Below are positions 54,501 through 64,000 of a DNA stretch of 64,000 nt, one piece after another. The translations under genes and the position numbers were made by a program. Each line of letters begins with the position of its first letter. The stretch's first letter is position 1. The stretch comes from Cladorrhinum sp. PSN259. Taxonomy: Eukaryota; Ascomycota; Sordariomycetes; Sordariales; Podosporaceae. The notes beneath the pieces were generated by a model, which searched no databases, was not told the DNA's origin, and saw only the letters and a program-made list of their open reading frames with translations. The stretch covers positions 186,001 to 250,000 of the forward strand of contig MU867110.1 of the NCBI GenBank assembly GCA_033725935.1, given 5' to 3'.

Positions 54501-55692
54501 GGCTTGTGGTTCAAAAACGGTGGTCCATCATGGATATGGTGTCCATGGGGTTTGTGAGATGGAAGCGACCGGGAACTGATGTCTCACAGTGAACTCTCCA
54601 GTTCGTGGAAATAGGCCCAAAAGAGGAAGAAGGGCGAATCCCACTGCAAGCGATAAACGCCATTGGCCGGATTTATGCAGCCCATCGCTGCGACCGACTG
54701 TCCGGTTGCGTGCTTTGGTTTTACTCAATATAGCAAAAAGCCGCCTCTGCGCTTGCTTCCGAGAGCAAAGCGTGAATGGCACTCATCGTGCCAGTGCAGC
54801 GCTGTCAAACACTCTGAACCACTCGCCTGCCCACACGCGGGATGAAAAGGTGTAAGGGAGTGGGGTTGGGTTGGGGTGGTGTGGGCAGCGTGGGCTGGTG
54901 GAGAGGGGTCTTTCGGACGACGAGGTCCAGTCAGAGACCCTTGTCTCCTTGTCCCATGGATGCCATCCCAAGGCACGGAGGCAGCAAGAGCGACAGCGGC
55001 CTGAGAACTCGTGGCACCCTCTCTCAGGCTTTGCTTTGTAGCCACGCAGCTCGCATGCCGGTGCATGTGTGCACTTTGCCGTCGATGCAGGCACGGGGCC
55101 AGGAGGGCGGATGACTGGATGACGAGAGGTTGGGTAGAAGAGGTTCCATAGAAGCAGGTAAGGTAGGGTGACCAACCAAGCCAAGGTCCTGTCGGGTCAA
55201 GTAACCAACCTGCCGGCCGTCAACAAAGAGAATTCGAATTCGTCCGGTATTATCTCTTATAAGTACCCTGCGATTCACGCAACCCGCACCCGTCGCTTCG
55301 CAGCACCGCCGCCCTCTGACCAAACGGCGCCCCGCCTCGACCCGACAGCCCGTCCACCAGCCCTTGGTTCCCAGGGACCGCTTGCTTTCCAGCACTGACA
55401 CCTGCACGCACTGTACTTAAGTGACCCGGGATCCACCGGTCCCGTGGACCCCAATCTCTCTTTCTCTCCCTTCTTGCCGTCAGCCACCCTGCGTTTCGCA
55501 ACTTCAGACTTTCACTCCCCCAACCTCTTTTGGGCTTGTCGATCCCCCAACAAAGCAATTTGAGGCAGACTCTAGACCACATTTTACCGTGTCACCGTAA
55601 ACAAATCTCATTCTCTTCAACATATTTCTGCTGCACGCACGCTCTATAACACCCACAGCGAAGCATAGCAAAAGCATCATATCCCGGTCAAA
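51579..55692. other. Gene-free 4.1-kb spacer
   Basis: Frames reach 182 codons but occur on both strands over the same GC-rich segment (53130-53820) and carry no family pattern. A cluster of related CCGG-containing words lies at 53360-53450. The last 500 bp are the promoter of the gene at 55693. A decayed or lineage-specific gene cannot be excluded. Confidence 0.45.
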
Positions 55693-56667
55693 ATGAAAGG
55701 CCGCCCAGTCGATCAGCTCATTTATGAGTACATGTTCCCGAAACCTCGGCAGTCGGATCCCCAAAACTTTCAACAACTCCTCACCAGACACCTCGTCCTC
55801 GAGGTCCGACAGGAAGTCCACTCGTACTATGGTCACCTCGATACGCCAGAGGCCAAGTATCCAGGACTCGACTACACAAATCAAATCCACCGGATCCGCC
55901 TCAGTCGCTGGCAGTGGCATCGCCGCCTCTTCCGCGCCTTTGACGGACTTCGCCTGACATACGCTGAAATCCAAAATCTGACCAAGTGGGAAGGCACGAG
56001 GTGGGCAAAGGAGCGCTTCGAGCGCGAACAGGGCATCAAGATCCGCGACACAACTGCCGATGACTTCTTCGATTACGTGGAGCCCCAGAATCGTACGCCA
56101 AGCTACTACCGAGCGTCTTCAGAACAGACGGACGATTTGGGAACAAACCATGAAGACGAAGAGGACGAGGAGGACGAAGAAAGCGACGATGAGGAACTGG
56201 AGAGTGTCGGAGAGGCCTTAAATGAGCGATTGCGCGAGCGAGTAGCCCTCCGAAACATATCAGGAGATGCTTCGGTGCCTTTGGATGAAGACTGGGAAAA
56301 CTGGTTGAAGAACGCCATAGAATCCGGAGAATTGCCACACGTGGCAGACCACATCGCTCGGTTCCCACGGCTGCACAGTACACTCACCGCCAGTGACATT
56401 TTCACACCCTCGATGATGGCTGCTGCACGGGCAGGTCGATGGGATAATATCCCCGACGTTCTCCATGATAGAATCCGGATGACTCTCGAAACCGAACTTC
56501 GGCCAGTCCCACAGACACCATCTTCAGCTGCGACTTCGGCACCGCGGCCAACCATCAGATACGAAAACATTAGTTCTTCTGCAAGACTCGGTTTCGATAG
56601 TAACGGTCGTCCTGTTAGACTGCAGCTCTGGGACCGTCCTAGACCGGCAGCTCAACAGGATGCATGA
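55693..56667 (+). CDS. Conserved fungal protein of unknown function
   Basis: A single exon of 324 residues with start context gtcaaaATGa. The N-terminal 145 residues look well ordered: QEVHSYYGHLDTPEAKYPGLDY, then the Trp/Arg-rich helix IRLSRWQWHRRLFRAFDGL and TKWEGTRWAKERFEREQGIKIRDTTADDFFDYV. I recall this combination as a conserved ascomycete family without assigned function. A Glu/Asp run (about 156-177) follows, then a helical part with WENWLKNAIESGELPHVADHI and RWDNIPDVLHDRI, and a Pro/Ser/Thr-rich tail. There is no signal peptide or membrane segment. The acidic run and basic helices suggest a nuclear or cytosolic adaptor. Confidence 0.82.
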   Translation: MKGRPVDQLIYEYMFPKPRQSDPQNFQQLLTRHLVLEVRQEVHSYYGHLDTPEAKYPGLDYTNQIHRIRLSRWQWHRRLFRAFDGLRLTYAEIQNLTKWEGTRWAKERFEREQGIKIRDTTADDFFDYVEPQNRTPSYYRASSEQTDDLGTNHEDEEDEEDEESDDEELESVGEALNERLRERVALRNISGDASVPLDEDWENWLKNAIESGELPHVADHIARFPRLHSTLTASDIFTPSMMAAARAGRWDNIPDVLHDRIRMTLETELRPVPQTPSSAATSAPRPTIRYENISSSARLGFDSNGRPVRLQLWDRPRPAAQQDA

Positions 56668-59600
56668 GCGCAGGGGGCAGTTTCACTTCTACTTGGACTG
56701 GATCCAGACTTAACCAAAGCTGGTAGTCTTTCTTTCTAAATACACACAACAACTCAATGTACGGAATTGAAGATGACATTACCACAATTAATTTATCCCG
56801 AGTTTCGTTTTGACATAACAACACATGGGGATACAACATCCGCACCGGGAGGAGCAGCCAGCCCTGATTTTACTCTTTTCTGGGGAGCGGATTTAACGCT
56901 CAATGTATTCTTTTTTTGCAAAGGGAATGGAGTAATAAGCCTCCTACATTACATGATTACGCAATCTGGGGCGCAGAGATACCAATGCGAGGCAGAAAGT
57001 ACAGGTAGATAACATGGAAAAGGGGGAAACGGAGTCGATAGTAATACCAAACAGGGATTGGAACGGGAACATTTTTTGGGAAAAGGAACGAACAGCAGTG
57101 GAGAGCAAAAAACACATATCACTTTTTCAAAACAATCACACACAGATATCAAGCATTTTGATCTGCAATATTCGATATTGCTATTTGTGTTTACTTTATC
57201 TTTTTTTATTTATTCATCTTTGTAGCCGGTTTTATTATCATCGTTGCATTTGCATCGCAGCGCACATATACAAACAGAGATTTTTACAAAAACACACACA
57301 CACACACATTTCCATTTACCTTATCCGTGATTGCGATTGTGATGATGATAGGTGAGGAGTTGCAAATGAGTGTTTTGGTGTGTGCTTATTTCAGCCATAG
57401 TTGAAGTACCGAACTTTTCCATTACATTCTCATATTTCTGATGAGTCAACAGAGAGGAATCTTTTGTCCGCTGCTAGTTTTTATATCTTTTTTTTCCCCC
57501 AGCGGTAATAAAGGTCAATCCGGTTAGTTTGATGAGTCTTGACGAGATCAGGTGATTCCGGATTGCGGAATGCTCAGAGAGGACCGCCGGCAGGATAGAG
57601 AAAACCTGGAAGAAGTGCACCGCTCTTCCAGGTAATTGACTGAACACCCGACAGTATTGTTGTATATGTACAGTACTCCAAAATTCCGAAGTGAACTGAA
57701 CTGGAGATACTACGAGATTAATACGGTCTAAAAAAAAAATCCTCACGAGAATGAAATCTGTGTTCATGATTTAGTTGTTGTGTCCTCGTCAATAGATTTG
57801 AGTATGTATGTAATTATATTCACGTTCTCTTGATGTGTAACTTTTATGAGGTGTCTCTTTATTGTATGGTGTTGGGGGGTAGGAAACAAACTGAAACCTG
57901 ACAAACTGACTTGTTAGGGTTATTACCTATGTAGGTAGGCACATTAGATGTTGTTGTTGTTGTGGTTTTTTTTTTTTTTGACTCTATTTATGAGGGTTTG
58001 AGATGTTTTATTTATTTATTGGACGAGTGATTAGGATGTATAATGCTCACCGCGGAAAATGATGATAGTTACCTGAAGCTTTTGTTTACAGATAACCATT
58101 TTTCATTTACTATAGCGAAGAGGGTTTCGTGTTTCTCTTTGTTGTTAAGTGATGATGAATGCTAAGTAATTAGGGGTGTGGCGTTTTCTGTGTTGCCGAG
58201 AGAGTAGGGAGTCTTAGTGAGTGACTTAAGACTGGTGCCTAGGAAAGTGGAAGTTGGTGTAAGAGTGGGAGTTGATAAGAAAGTGGAAGTTGATAAGAAG
58301 GTGAGAGTTGGCGAGAGAGCAAAGGTTTGTTTTGAGTGTGTTTTTGATGGGTAAACAGAAACAAAGGGAAATGTTATCATTGACTTTTGTACCAGGAAAC
58401 AAATCAGCATTTTTGGTGTACGGTAAATGGCCTTGTTTTAATTCTGTGTTCCGTGTAAATACCTTATGTAAGTACTGCTCCATTAGCTGATTTTAGCTCT
58501 TATCTGACGGTGTGTACGACATGAAATGTATGGGGTAGGTAGAAGGGAGTGGGGGAGGGGGGGGGGGGTGAGCCTCACTTAGTCCGAACGTTGAGTCCGA
58601 ACTTGCGGGTTATGGGGTTGTGGGTTAGGGAGATTTAGAGTAGAGATATAAGATGATTGATAACCACGAAGTCTGACTGCATGATGGCTAGCTCCCTGTG
58701 AAACCTGAAATAAGTGTAGGTCATGTTTATTGTTACTAAGCTTCCTTCTAGTCATTGCCCTACTTTTTTATATGGCGGATAGACAGTTCCGTGAAGTATT
58801 TGGTCTTCTTGTCGAGACATGGACTGGGAAGTATCATCAACCGGGTTTAAGGGACCCGTTGCACCTGCTAGAATCTAGCTCGGACGGCCCTCGGTCTGTA
58901 GTGTATGTATGAATGTGGTTGAGTAATGTCTTTGCGTTGACACGGGGTACGCCACCGAGGTCGAAAAGATGACATACCATGCAGGTTCGGAGAGTTTATT
59001 TCAAGGGCTTAGCTTAGACACACGCGCCGCGGCCGATCCCAGGCATTTATCTCGGTACTTTCGGAGTAGTTGGTATATTGTGTATATGATTGGTTAAGCA
59101 ACGGGTCTTTAACTTCATAAGATCATGTTTTGGCATGTGTGCTTCCCTGGACACATTGTACGGCCTCTGAGCGGAGTGAGCGAGGGTTCGAGATGCTTGA
59201 TTTGTGTTCGTGATCTATTTCCAGGCGTGATACACTCTATACATGGTGCGTCTTATGTGATACCATGGCTGCCTGTGGTAGTTATCTCTCATGTGAGTAT
59301 GTTTCGGAAGCCTCAGGCAATGAACCTTCGGATGGCACGAGTGAAGATCTAAACAGACCTATGCCTAGGAACGTAGTCAAGAATGGCTTCCAAAACGAGA
59401 CAATACTGGTCCACTGCGTCGCTGCGGATTCCGTTCTAGCGGGGCGATTGAGGCTCGAGGATCATTAAGATATGACACGGCTCCTTACCCCTGACATCGG
59501 GGCATGCAGTTGGTGCAGGGTCTGGGAAGCAAGATGTCGGACGAAGCAAATACTCACTGTCCCATATGGTTATTTTGGGGTGTGATATGTTTTTAGTATC

Positions 59601-61002
59601 ATGGGAGATTTGACCAGTTCCATGTTGAACAATGACAAGACTCGAAAAGAAGCTGCCTTCGGCGTTAGAAGTTCGGCGTTACAGGTATCAAGCAATTCAG
59701 CATCTATTGATGCATCTGCTGGGCGGCGGCCGACGGCGCTCAGCATCGCGGGCGGAGAATGGGTGGTTGCACGACTTGTGGCACGGAGAGTGAAAGTTTT
59801 TAACATCCGTTGGCAACAAGGAAGATACCAACGTGTCGGATACCAGAGTGTTACACAAAGTTAAACATTCATCAAAAGATGCTCACTGACCATGTCGGCG
59901 TGCCCAGACGATGCAAGTCCGCTGACGCACGACGTATGATTGAGAGGTAGACAAGAAGGCGGGTCGGAATAGTTGGTGATGATCTCGGATTAATATGGTC
60001 GATCTAACCAGATATCGGGTGTTTAATGGATGGTTAACGTGTACTGATTTGTCAGTCGGCCGCTAGATACACCGACTATGGAAGCAACGACTGGCATCGC
60101 AAGATTACTAATCAATACGCACAGATAGCCATGGTGACACAGGCATGAATCTGGTAAAGTTTTGAAATGTTTGCTTAGTAGTTGAAAAGAGCAATAACCT
60201 TTGGCAATTCCTTCTCTTTTGTCGCGGCAGGCTACCACAATTACAAATAATCAACGGTCAGATAACGAAGACGAAATACTAGTATCCCGCCTTGACAGGG
60301 TTTTGAAGGATGGGGGGGATTTCGCTTGTGTCACGTTAGTTGAGCGATATCGATGTTACACGGGTTCCTTACCAGATCCTTACCTGTGCACAAAGGCGAG
60401 GCGGAGCCCCCAGGACATGTTCCTTCTTGGTATGGCTGTGTTACACCACAGACGCCAGGCAGACGGTTCCTTCCTAAATCTTTCCCCGGACAACCATCCA
60501 ACTTCGTTCCAGATCTTTCCAACGTGGGATTTTATTGCCGGCGACGGTCGGTGCCGAATCACTGCAACTCTTTAAGTGCGAGCTGACGCGAAAGACCGAT
60601 GCCCCTAATGCAGGCGATTGTCTCTCTGCATCCCTGGAGAGCGTTTAGAAACAGGCGCGGACGGGAATGCCAGGATAATTGTTTCAATGATGGAGGTGCA
60701 TCAAGCGTCTGGTTGGCCAATCCCAGATGGCCTTCCTCCACCGTTCTGTAAGGCGTACTACCATCTATGCCACAGCTCAATCGTTATAGAGCACCTGGGA
60801 TAGTTGCCTGACGTATCAGTGGCTGAAATTGTATCCAAACTACCGAGGGGGCCATGTACACGAGTCCGAAGTGATTCGTCACTGCCGGTTTGACATACAT
60901 ATCAACCATCACATGGTCGTGATGGCGTCTCTTGTTGAAACGATGGGCTCTCAAACCCAGATCCTGTATCTCTCGTTCTCGCCAAACATCGCCACAACGA
61001 CT
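56668..61002. other. Gene-free 4.3-kb spacer upstream of the Zn2Cys6 factor
   Basis: This is AT-rich from 56700 to 58500, with a CA run at 57292-57308 and an imperfect 18-bp tandem repeat at 58243-58314. Frames reach 124 codons (60201-60575) without domains. The segment 59600-59806 is open on both strands, which may be a relic of a coding sequence but shows no signature I can name. Confidence 0.45.
58243..58314 (+). repeat. Imperfect 18-bp tandem repeat
   Basis: Four units of 20, 16, 18 and 18 bp share the core GA(A)AGTGGAAGTTGATAA. They cover 58243-58262, 58263-58278, 58279-58296 and 58297-58314. The third is the most regular. It is a small minisatellite in non-coding DNA. Confidence 0.8.
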
Positions 61003-63201
61003 ATGAACTCCTCAGGCCAATCACCCCCAGCCGGTTACTTCTCGACCTTCTCGATTTTAGACCCCAATCGTCCCAACCCAGAAGGCTTTGGGAAGCCGCA
61101 GAAGCGCAATCGACGAGTCTATGTGTGTATTCCATGCCATCGACGGAAACTCAAGTGTGACAAGGGACAACCGTGTTCCCGCTGTATTCAGGCCGACGCT
61201 GCAGATGAATGTGTCTATCAAAAGTTCCCTTTCGGGAAGAAGGACTCGAGTACTGAACCGGGAGAGACATCCCGCCCCCAGTCATCTGTTGGAAACCCCA
61301 GCCCTTGCGTCTCCCCGACACCATCCGAGAATGAGGTAAAGCCACCTCGGCTTCATGGAGTTACACACTGGACTACCATCGCCTCCGAGGTACGAGAGCC
61401 CAGAGCACCAACATACCCACCTAACCCACAAAAGTCACCAACCTAACCCAACCTTCACTGCCTCTAGTCTAGAGAAGCATGGCCTTACATTACAGGATCC
61501 CATCCCCAATGGGAACCACGTTATCAACATATCCAAAGCTTAAGGTATCTGGTTGCGTCCTTGCCAAGCCCCAACTTCCCCTTCGGCAGCACCTGCGAAT
61601 GTACTCAAAGCCGAGTTCAAGTCCTCAATGGTCTTCCTGGTCGTCAGGTTGTCGATGCCCTAGTTCGAAGCTACTTCGACACATTCGAGCCCATATATCG
61701 GATGTTCCATCCTCAACAGTTCAACCAAGAGTTGGAGATATTCTGGCTGGACAGTAACCAGTGTTCCGAGGAATGGCTCTCGCAATTCTTCATGGTGATT
61801 GCTCTGGGCTGTCACTCAGCACCTATCCAAATCCTCAGCGGCACCGGACACCGTCCCGATGATTGGTGTGATCGGTTTCTGAGCAATGCCCAATTCTTCT
61901 TCAGCAGATCATCCACGTCGTCGAATCCCACAATCACAACCGTTCGTACTCTGTGTCTGGTAATCATCGCCCAGCTGCTTGAAGCCACCAAAGGGACCGA
62001 ACCCTCGCGGCTATCAATGTTGATGGGCTATTTAATTCAACTAGGCGTCTCCCTGCACCTGCACCGAACCACCAGCCTCGTCCCAGATCTCAACCCCCTC
62101 GAGGCTGAAATCCGAAGACGCCTGTGGGTAACGGTCCAGTTTCTCGACCTAGACGTCGCAATTCGAACGGGTACGTCGCCGATCCAACCAGACAGCGACA
62201 TCGAACCTCCTCTCAACATCAGCAACACCGACGTCTATCTCACCGAGCACGGCTGGTTGATCGAGTTCGACCAACCACCCTTTACAGCCTCCGATACCCG
62301 TCCCATAACAAACTCCACGTTTCAACTCAAGCTTGCCTCCATTCTACCGCCCCTAAACAAGATAATCAAGATCGTGAACTCGCCGGCTAAGCCTCCGCCC
62401 AAGTATGAGACATCGCAGGCGTGGACCGAGCTCCTCCTACGCAAACTCTCGTCGTTTGAGAACATTTTCCCGATCCACTCTCCACAGCTCGACACGCTTA
62501 AGACCATCATATACCGCGCCCTCCTATCCCTTCCTCATTTGAAAACAAGCCAGACAAAGACCTTTGCTCTTTCCCTGCTGGACATTCAATCCCGCCTGCG
62601 TCTACTGGGCACACCGAGCCCTCAAAACTTCTTGCTTCATCACGGGGGAGGTGGCCCACCCGCTACCAATTGTCTCTTATCGTTGAGGAGGGACGATTTT
62701 GGCGCTGCGATACTTTACCTTTGCTGCTCTTCTTCTTTTGCTTCCTCATCCTCATCCTCGTCTCAATCGCAGGAAGTACTTTCGAGAGTAAGGGAATCAC
62801 TCCAGGACTTTCGAGATTGGGCGTGTGGATCGACGACGCACTTTGACGAGTTTGTTATGCTGAGTGTCGCGGTTGGATGTTTGGAAGGTTTGATAGAAAA
62901 TGGGAAGGGGGGGATACAAGGAGTATTAAATAATGAAGTTGCTGCTAGGATTGAGCATACGGTTTTGTCGGGACGGTTGTGGAGTGGGAGTAGTAGTACT
63001 GCTTCTGGAACCGGTAGTGGTGTGAGCGGAAGTGGGAGCGGTGCTACTGGAGGAGGCGGAGGGGGAGGAGGTGGAGGAACAGGTAGAGGATCAGGGGCGG
63101 TAACTCCCGCTGCTGCGGGCGGGGGCAGTGCTGGTGCTGGCTTGTGGGAGGGCGGGTTCCTGCTTGGTGGTGGTGGGTTTGGTTTCGATGCTAGGTTATA
63201 G
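61003..63201 (+). CDS. Zn2Cys6 fungal transcription factor (XlnR/AmyR-like superfamily)
   Basis: Two exons (61003-61389 and 61468-63201; 78-nt intron, GTACGA donor, CTCTAG acceptor) encode 706 residues. The Zn2Cys6 cluster has cysteines at 42, 45, 52, 58, 61 and 70 (CIPCHRRKLKCDKGQPCSRC), with basic residues that would contact CGG half-sites. The fungal_trans middle homology region follows (RQVVDALVRSYFDTFEPIYRMFHPQQF, then LGVSLHLHRTTSLVPDLNPLEAEIRRRLWVTVQFLDLDVAI). There is a Ser run, and a Gly/Ser-rich tail (about 610-690) with a run of ten Gly. Splicing joins IASE to SREAWPYITG, matching the order in relatives. ATGs exist upstream in frame; the one chosen is nearest the conserved part. 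The regulated pathway is unknown. Confidence 0.9.
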
Positions 63202-63904
63202 TATGGTGTTTTGTTCTGTGTTGATGGAAGGTGAAGTGTTCAGATATGTGTTGCAAGGTGGAAGCGGTTGCCAGAAGGTTAGAATATGGAATGTGAAGAG
63301 GGTGAAAACCTGGGTGAATACACTAGAGGAGATTAGCTAAATGTGTTTGGTTGGTAAAGTGCTGCAAAGCAAAAATGTAAGTGAGGAGGCACATACATAC
63401 CGCAACGGCAAGCGGGGGAGCTTGGACATTTTTCCGGGGTTTATTCTTCCCCCTGATGCAGACAGAAACGGCGTTTTGGAGAGAGGCATCTTACACCACT
63501 CTATAGATAGAGTATACATAATCAAAACCCTGAAACCTTTTGTATAGAACCTCCTTTTCCCTCCTCCGCCTGGTCCGTCTTACTCTATAACTGTTAATGT
63601 ACAAAGAATGTACAAGAAACGGTTTTTAAAAAACACACGATGTAGAAACGATGTAGGAAACCAACCTCTCTCTCTATGTCGTGAAAACGCATACAAAACG
63701 GCGCAATAATACAACATCATATTCATGTGCTGGATCCCTCTTTTTCTTAAGTGATCCAATATGAATGATGTGGACCAACTCGAATCGTCCCCTCGACTCT
63801 CTTTCCAGATGCATTTCGCCTTCTCTGTTCGTCTCTTGTCCGCAGAGAATGCCGGCTCATTTGTCCCAGCTGCTTGTTTCTCTCTTTCCTCCACCTGCCG
63901 TCCC
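63202..63904. other. Intergenic spacer at right end
   Basis: A convergent stretch between the Zn2Cys6 gene and a possible minus-strand gene end at 63905. No gene is visible. Confidence 0.45.
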
Positions 63905-64000
63905 CTAGAACCCCTGCACCTCCCCTCCAGTCACTCCCAGCATCACAGTCTCGAGTCGTTTGGTGTACCCATCTCTGATTCTGATAGCATCTCCCCCATT
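63905..64000 (-). CDS. Possible C-terminal end of a gene entering from the right
   Basis: The minus strand is open from the window edge for 31 codons and ends at TAG 63907-63905. The residues (AIRIRDGYTKRLETVMLGVTGGEVQGF at the end) alternate charged and hydrophobic positions in a way that looks like real protein. The stretch is too short to assign, and could be chance. Confidence 0.3.
   Translation of the reverse strand, partial: NGGDAIRIRDGYTKRLETVMLGVTGGEVQGF

Noticed and set aside
57338..57441. Box C/D-like pair (GTGATGA ... CTGA) after the gene at 55693
   Set aside because: No terminal stem, guide with no rRNA match, and an AT-rich setting where such motifs arise by chance.
59184..59194. 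tRNA B-box-like GGGTTCGAGAT
   Set aside because: No pairing T-stem, acceptor stem or A box.

Overview
The window is nuclear DNA of a filamentous ascomycete (Pezizomycotina). The evidence is short spliceosomal introns (mostly 50-90 nt) with GTAAGT/GTATGT donors, CTAAC or CTGAC branch sites and YAG acceptors. It is supported by fungal-specific families (Kre9/Knh-type GPI protein, Zn2Cys6 factor, fungal xylose reductase, CSN12) and by single-gene units on both strands with 0.3-4 kb spacers. I cannot fix the genus from sequence alone. No bacterial operon, CRISPR array, tRNA, rRNA or intact transposon was seen.

Layout. 1-14 kb: alpha-tubulin (minus), a Ser/Thr-rich GPI-anchored surface protein (minus), a small secreted NTF2-like protein (minus), a weakly supported orphan gene, and a PI-PLC-like phosphodiesterase (plus). 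12.7-14.0 kb: a minus-strand non-coding locus with a chain of introns carrying at least four box C/D snoRNA candidates. 14.4-27.1 kb, all plus: a predicted mitochondrial protein, a basic low-complexity nuclear-type protein, a peroxisomal MaoC-type hydratase ending in SKL, tubulin-folding cofactor E, a CCCH zinc-finger protein, Mediator subunit 8 and an F-box-like protein. 28.5-40 kb: a membrane acyltransferase, D-xylose reductase with XlnR-type promoter sites, SDS22 (minus), an alpha/beta hydrolase and a BTB protein. 42.6-51.6 kb: CSN12 (minus), ribosomal protein eL20, a GNAT acetyltransferase, and an Arg/Glu-repeat protein whose frame is cut by one TAG. 55.7-63.2 kb: a conserved protein of unknown function and a Zn2Cys6 transcription factor. 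A possible gene end runs in from the right edge on the minus strand.

Most genes are independent housekeeping loci. Links worth noting are alpha-tubulin and its folding cofactor TBCE 17 kb apart, and the ribosome-related set of eL20 plus the snoRNA locus. One snoRNA guide exactly matches an 18S segment and another exactly matches a 25S segment.

The strongest non-standard signal is the snoRNA host locus. Three of its acceptors are followed immediately by donor-like GT motifs (AG|GTATGC, AG|GTACAT, AG|GTAATT), about 240-260 nt apart. That arrangement suggests very short exons or stepwise (recursive) splicing. Exon-intron structures were worked out by eye from splice signals, frame and family alignment from memory; no database search was run.
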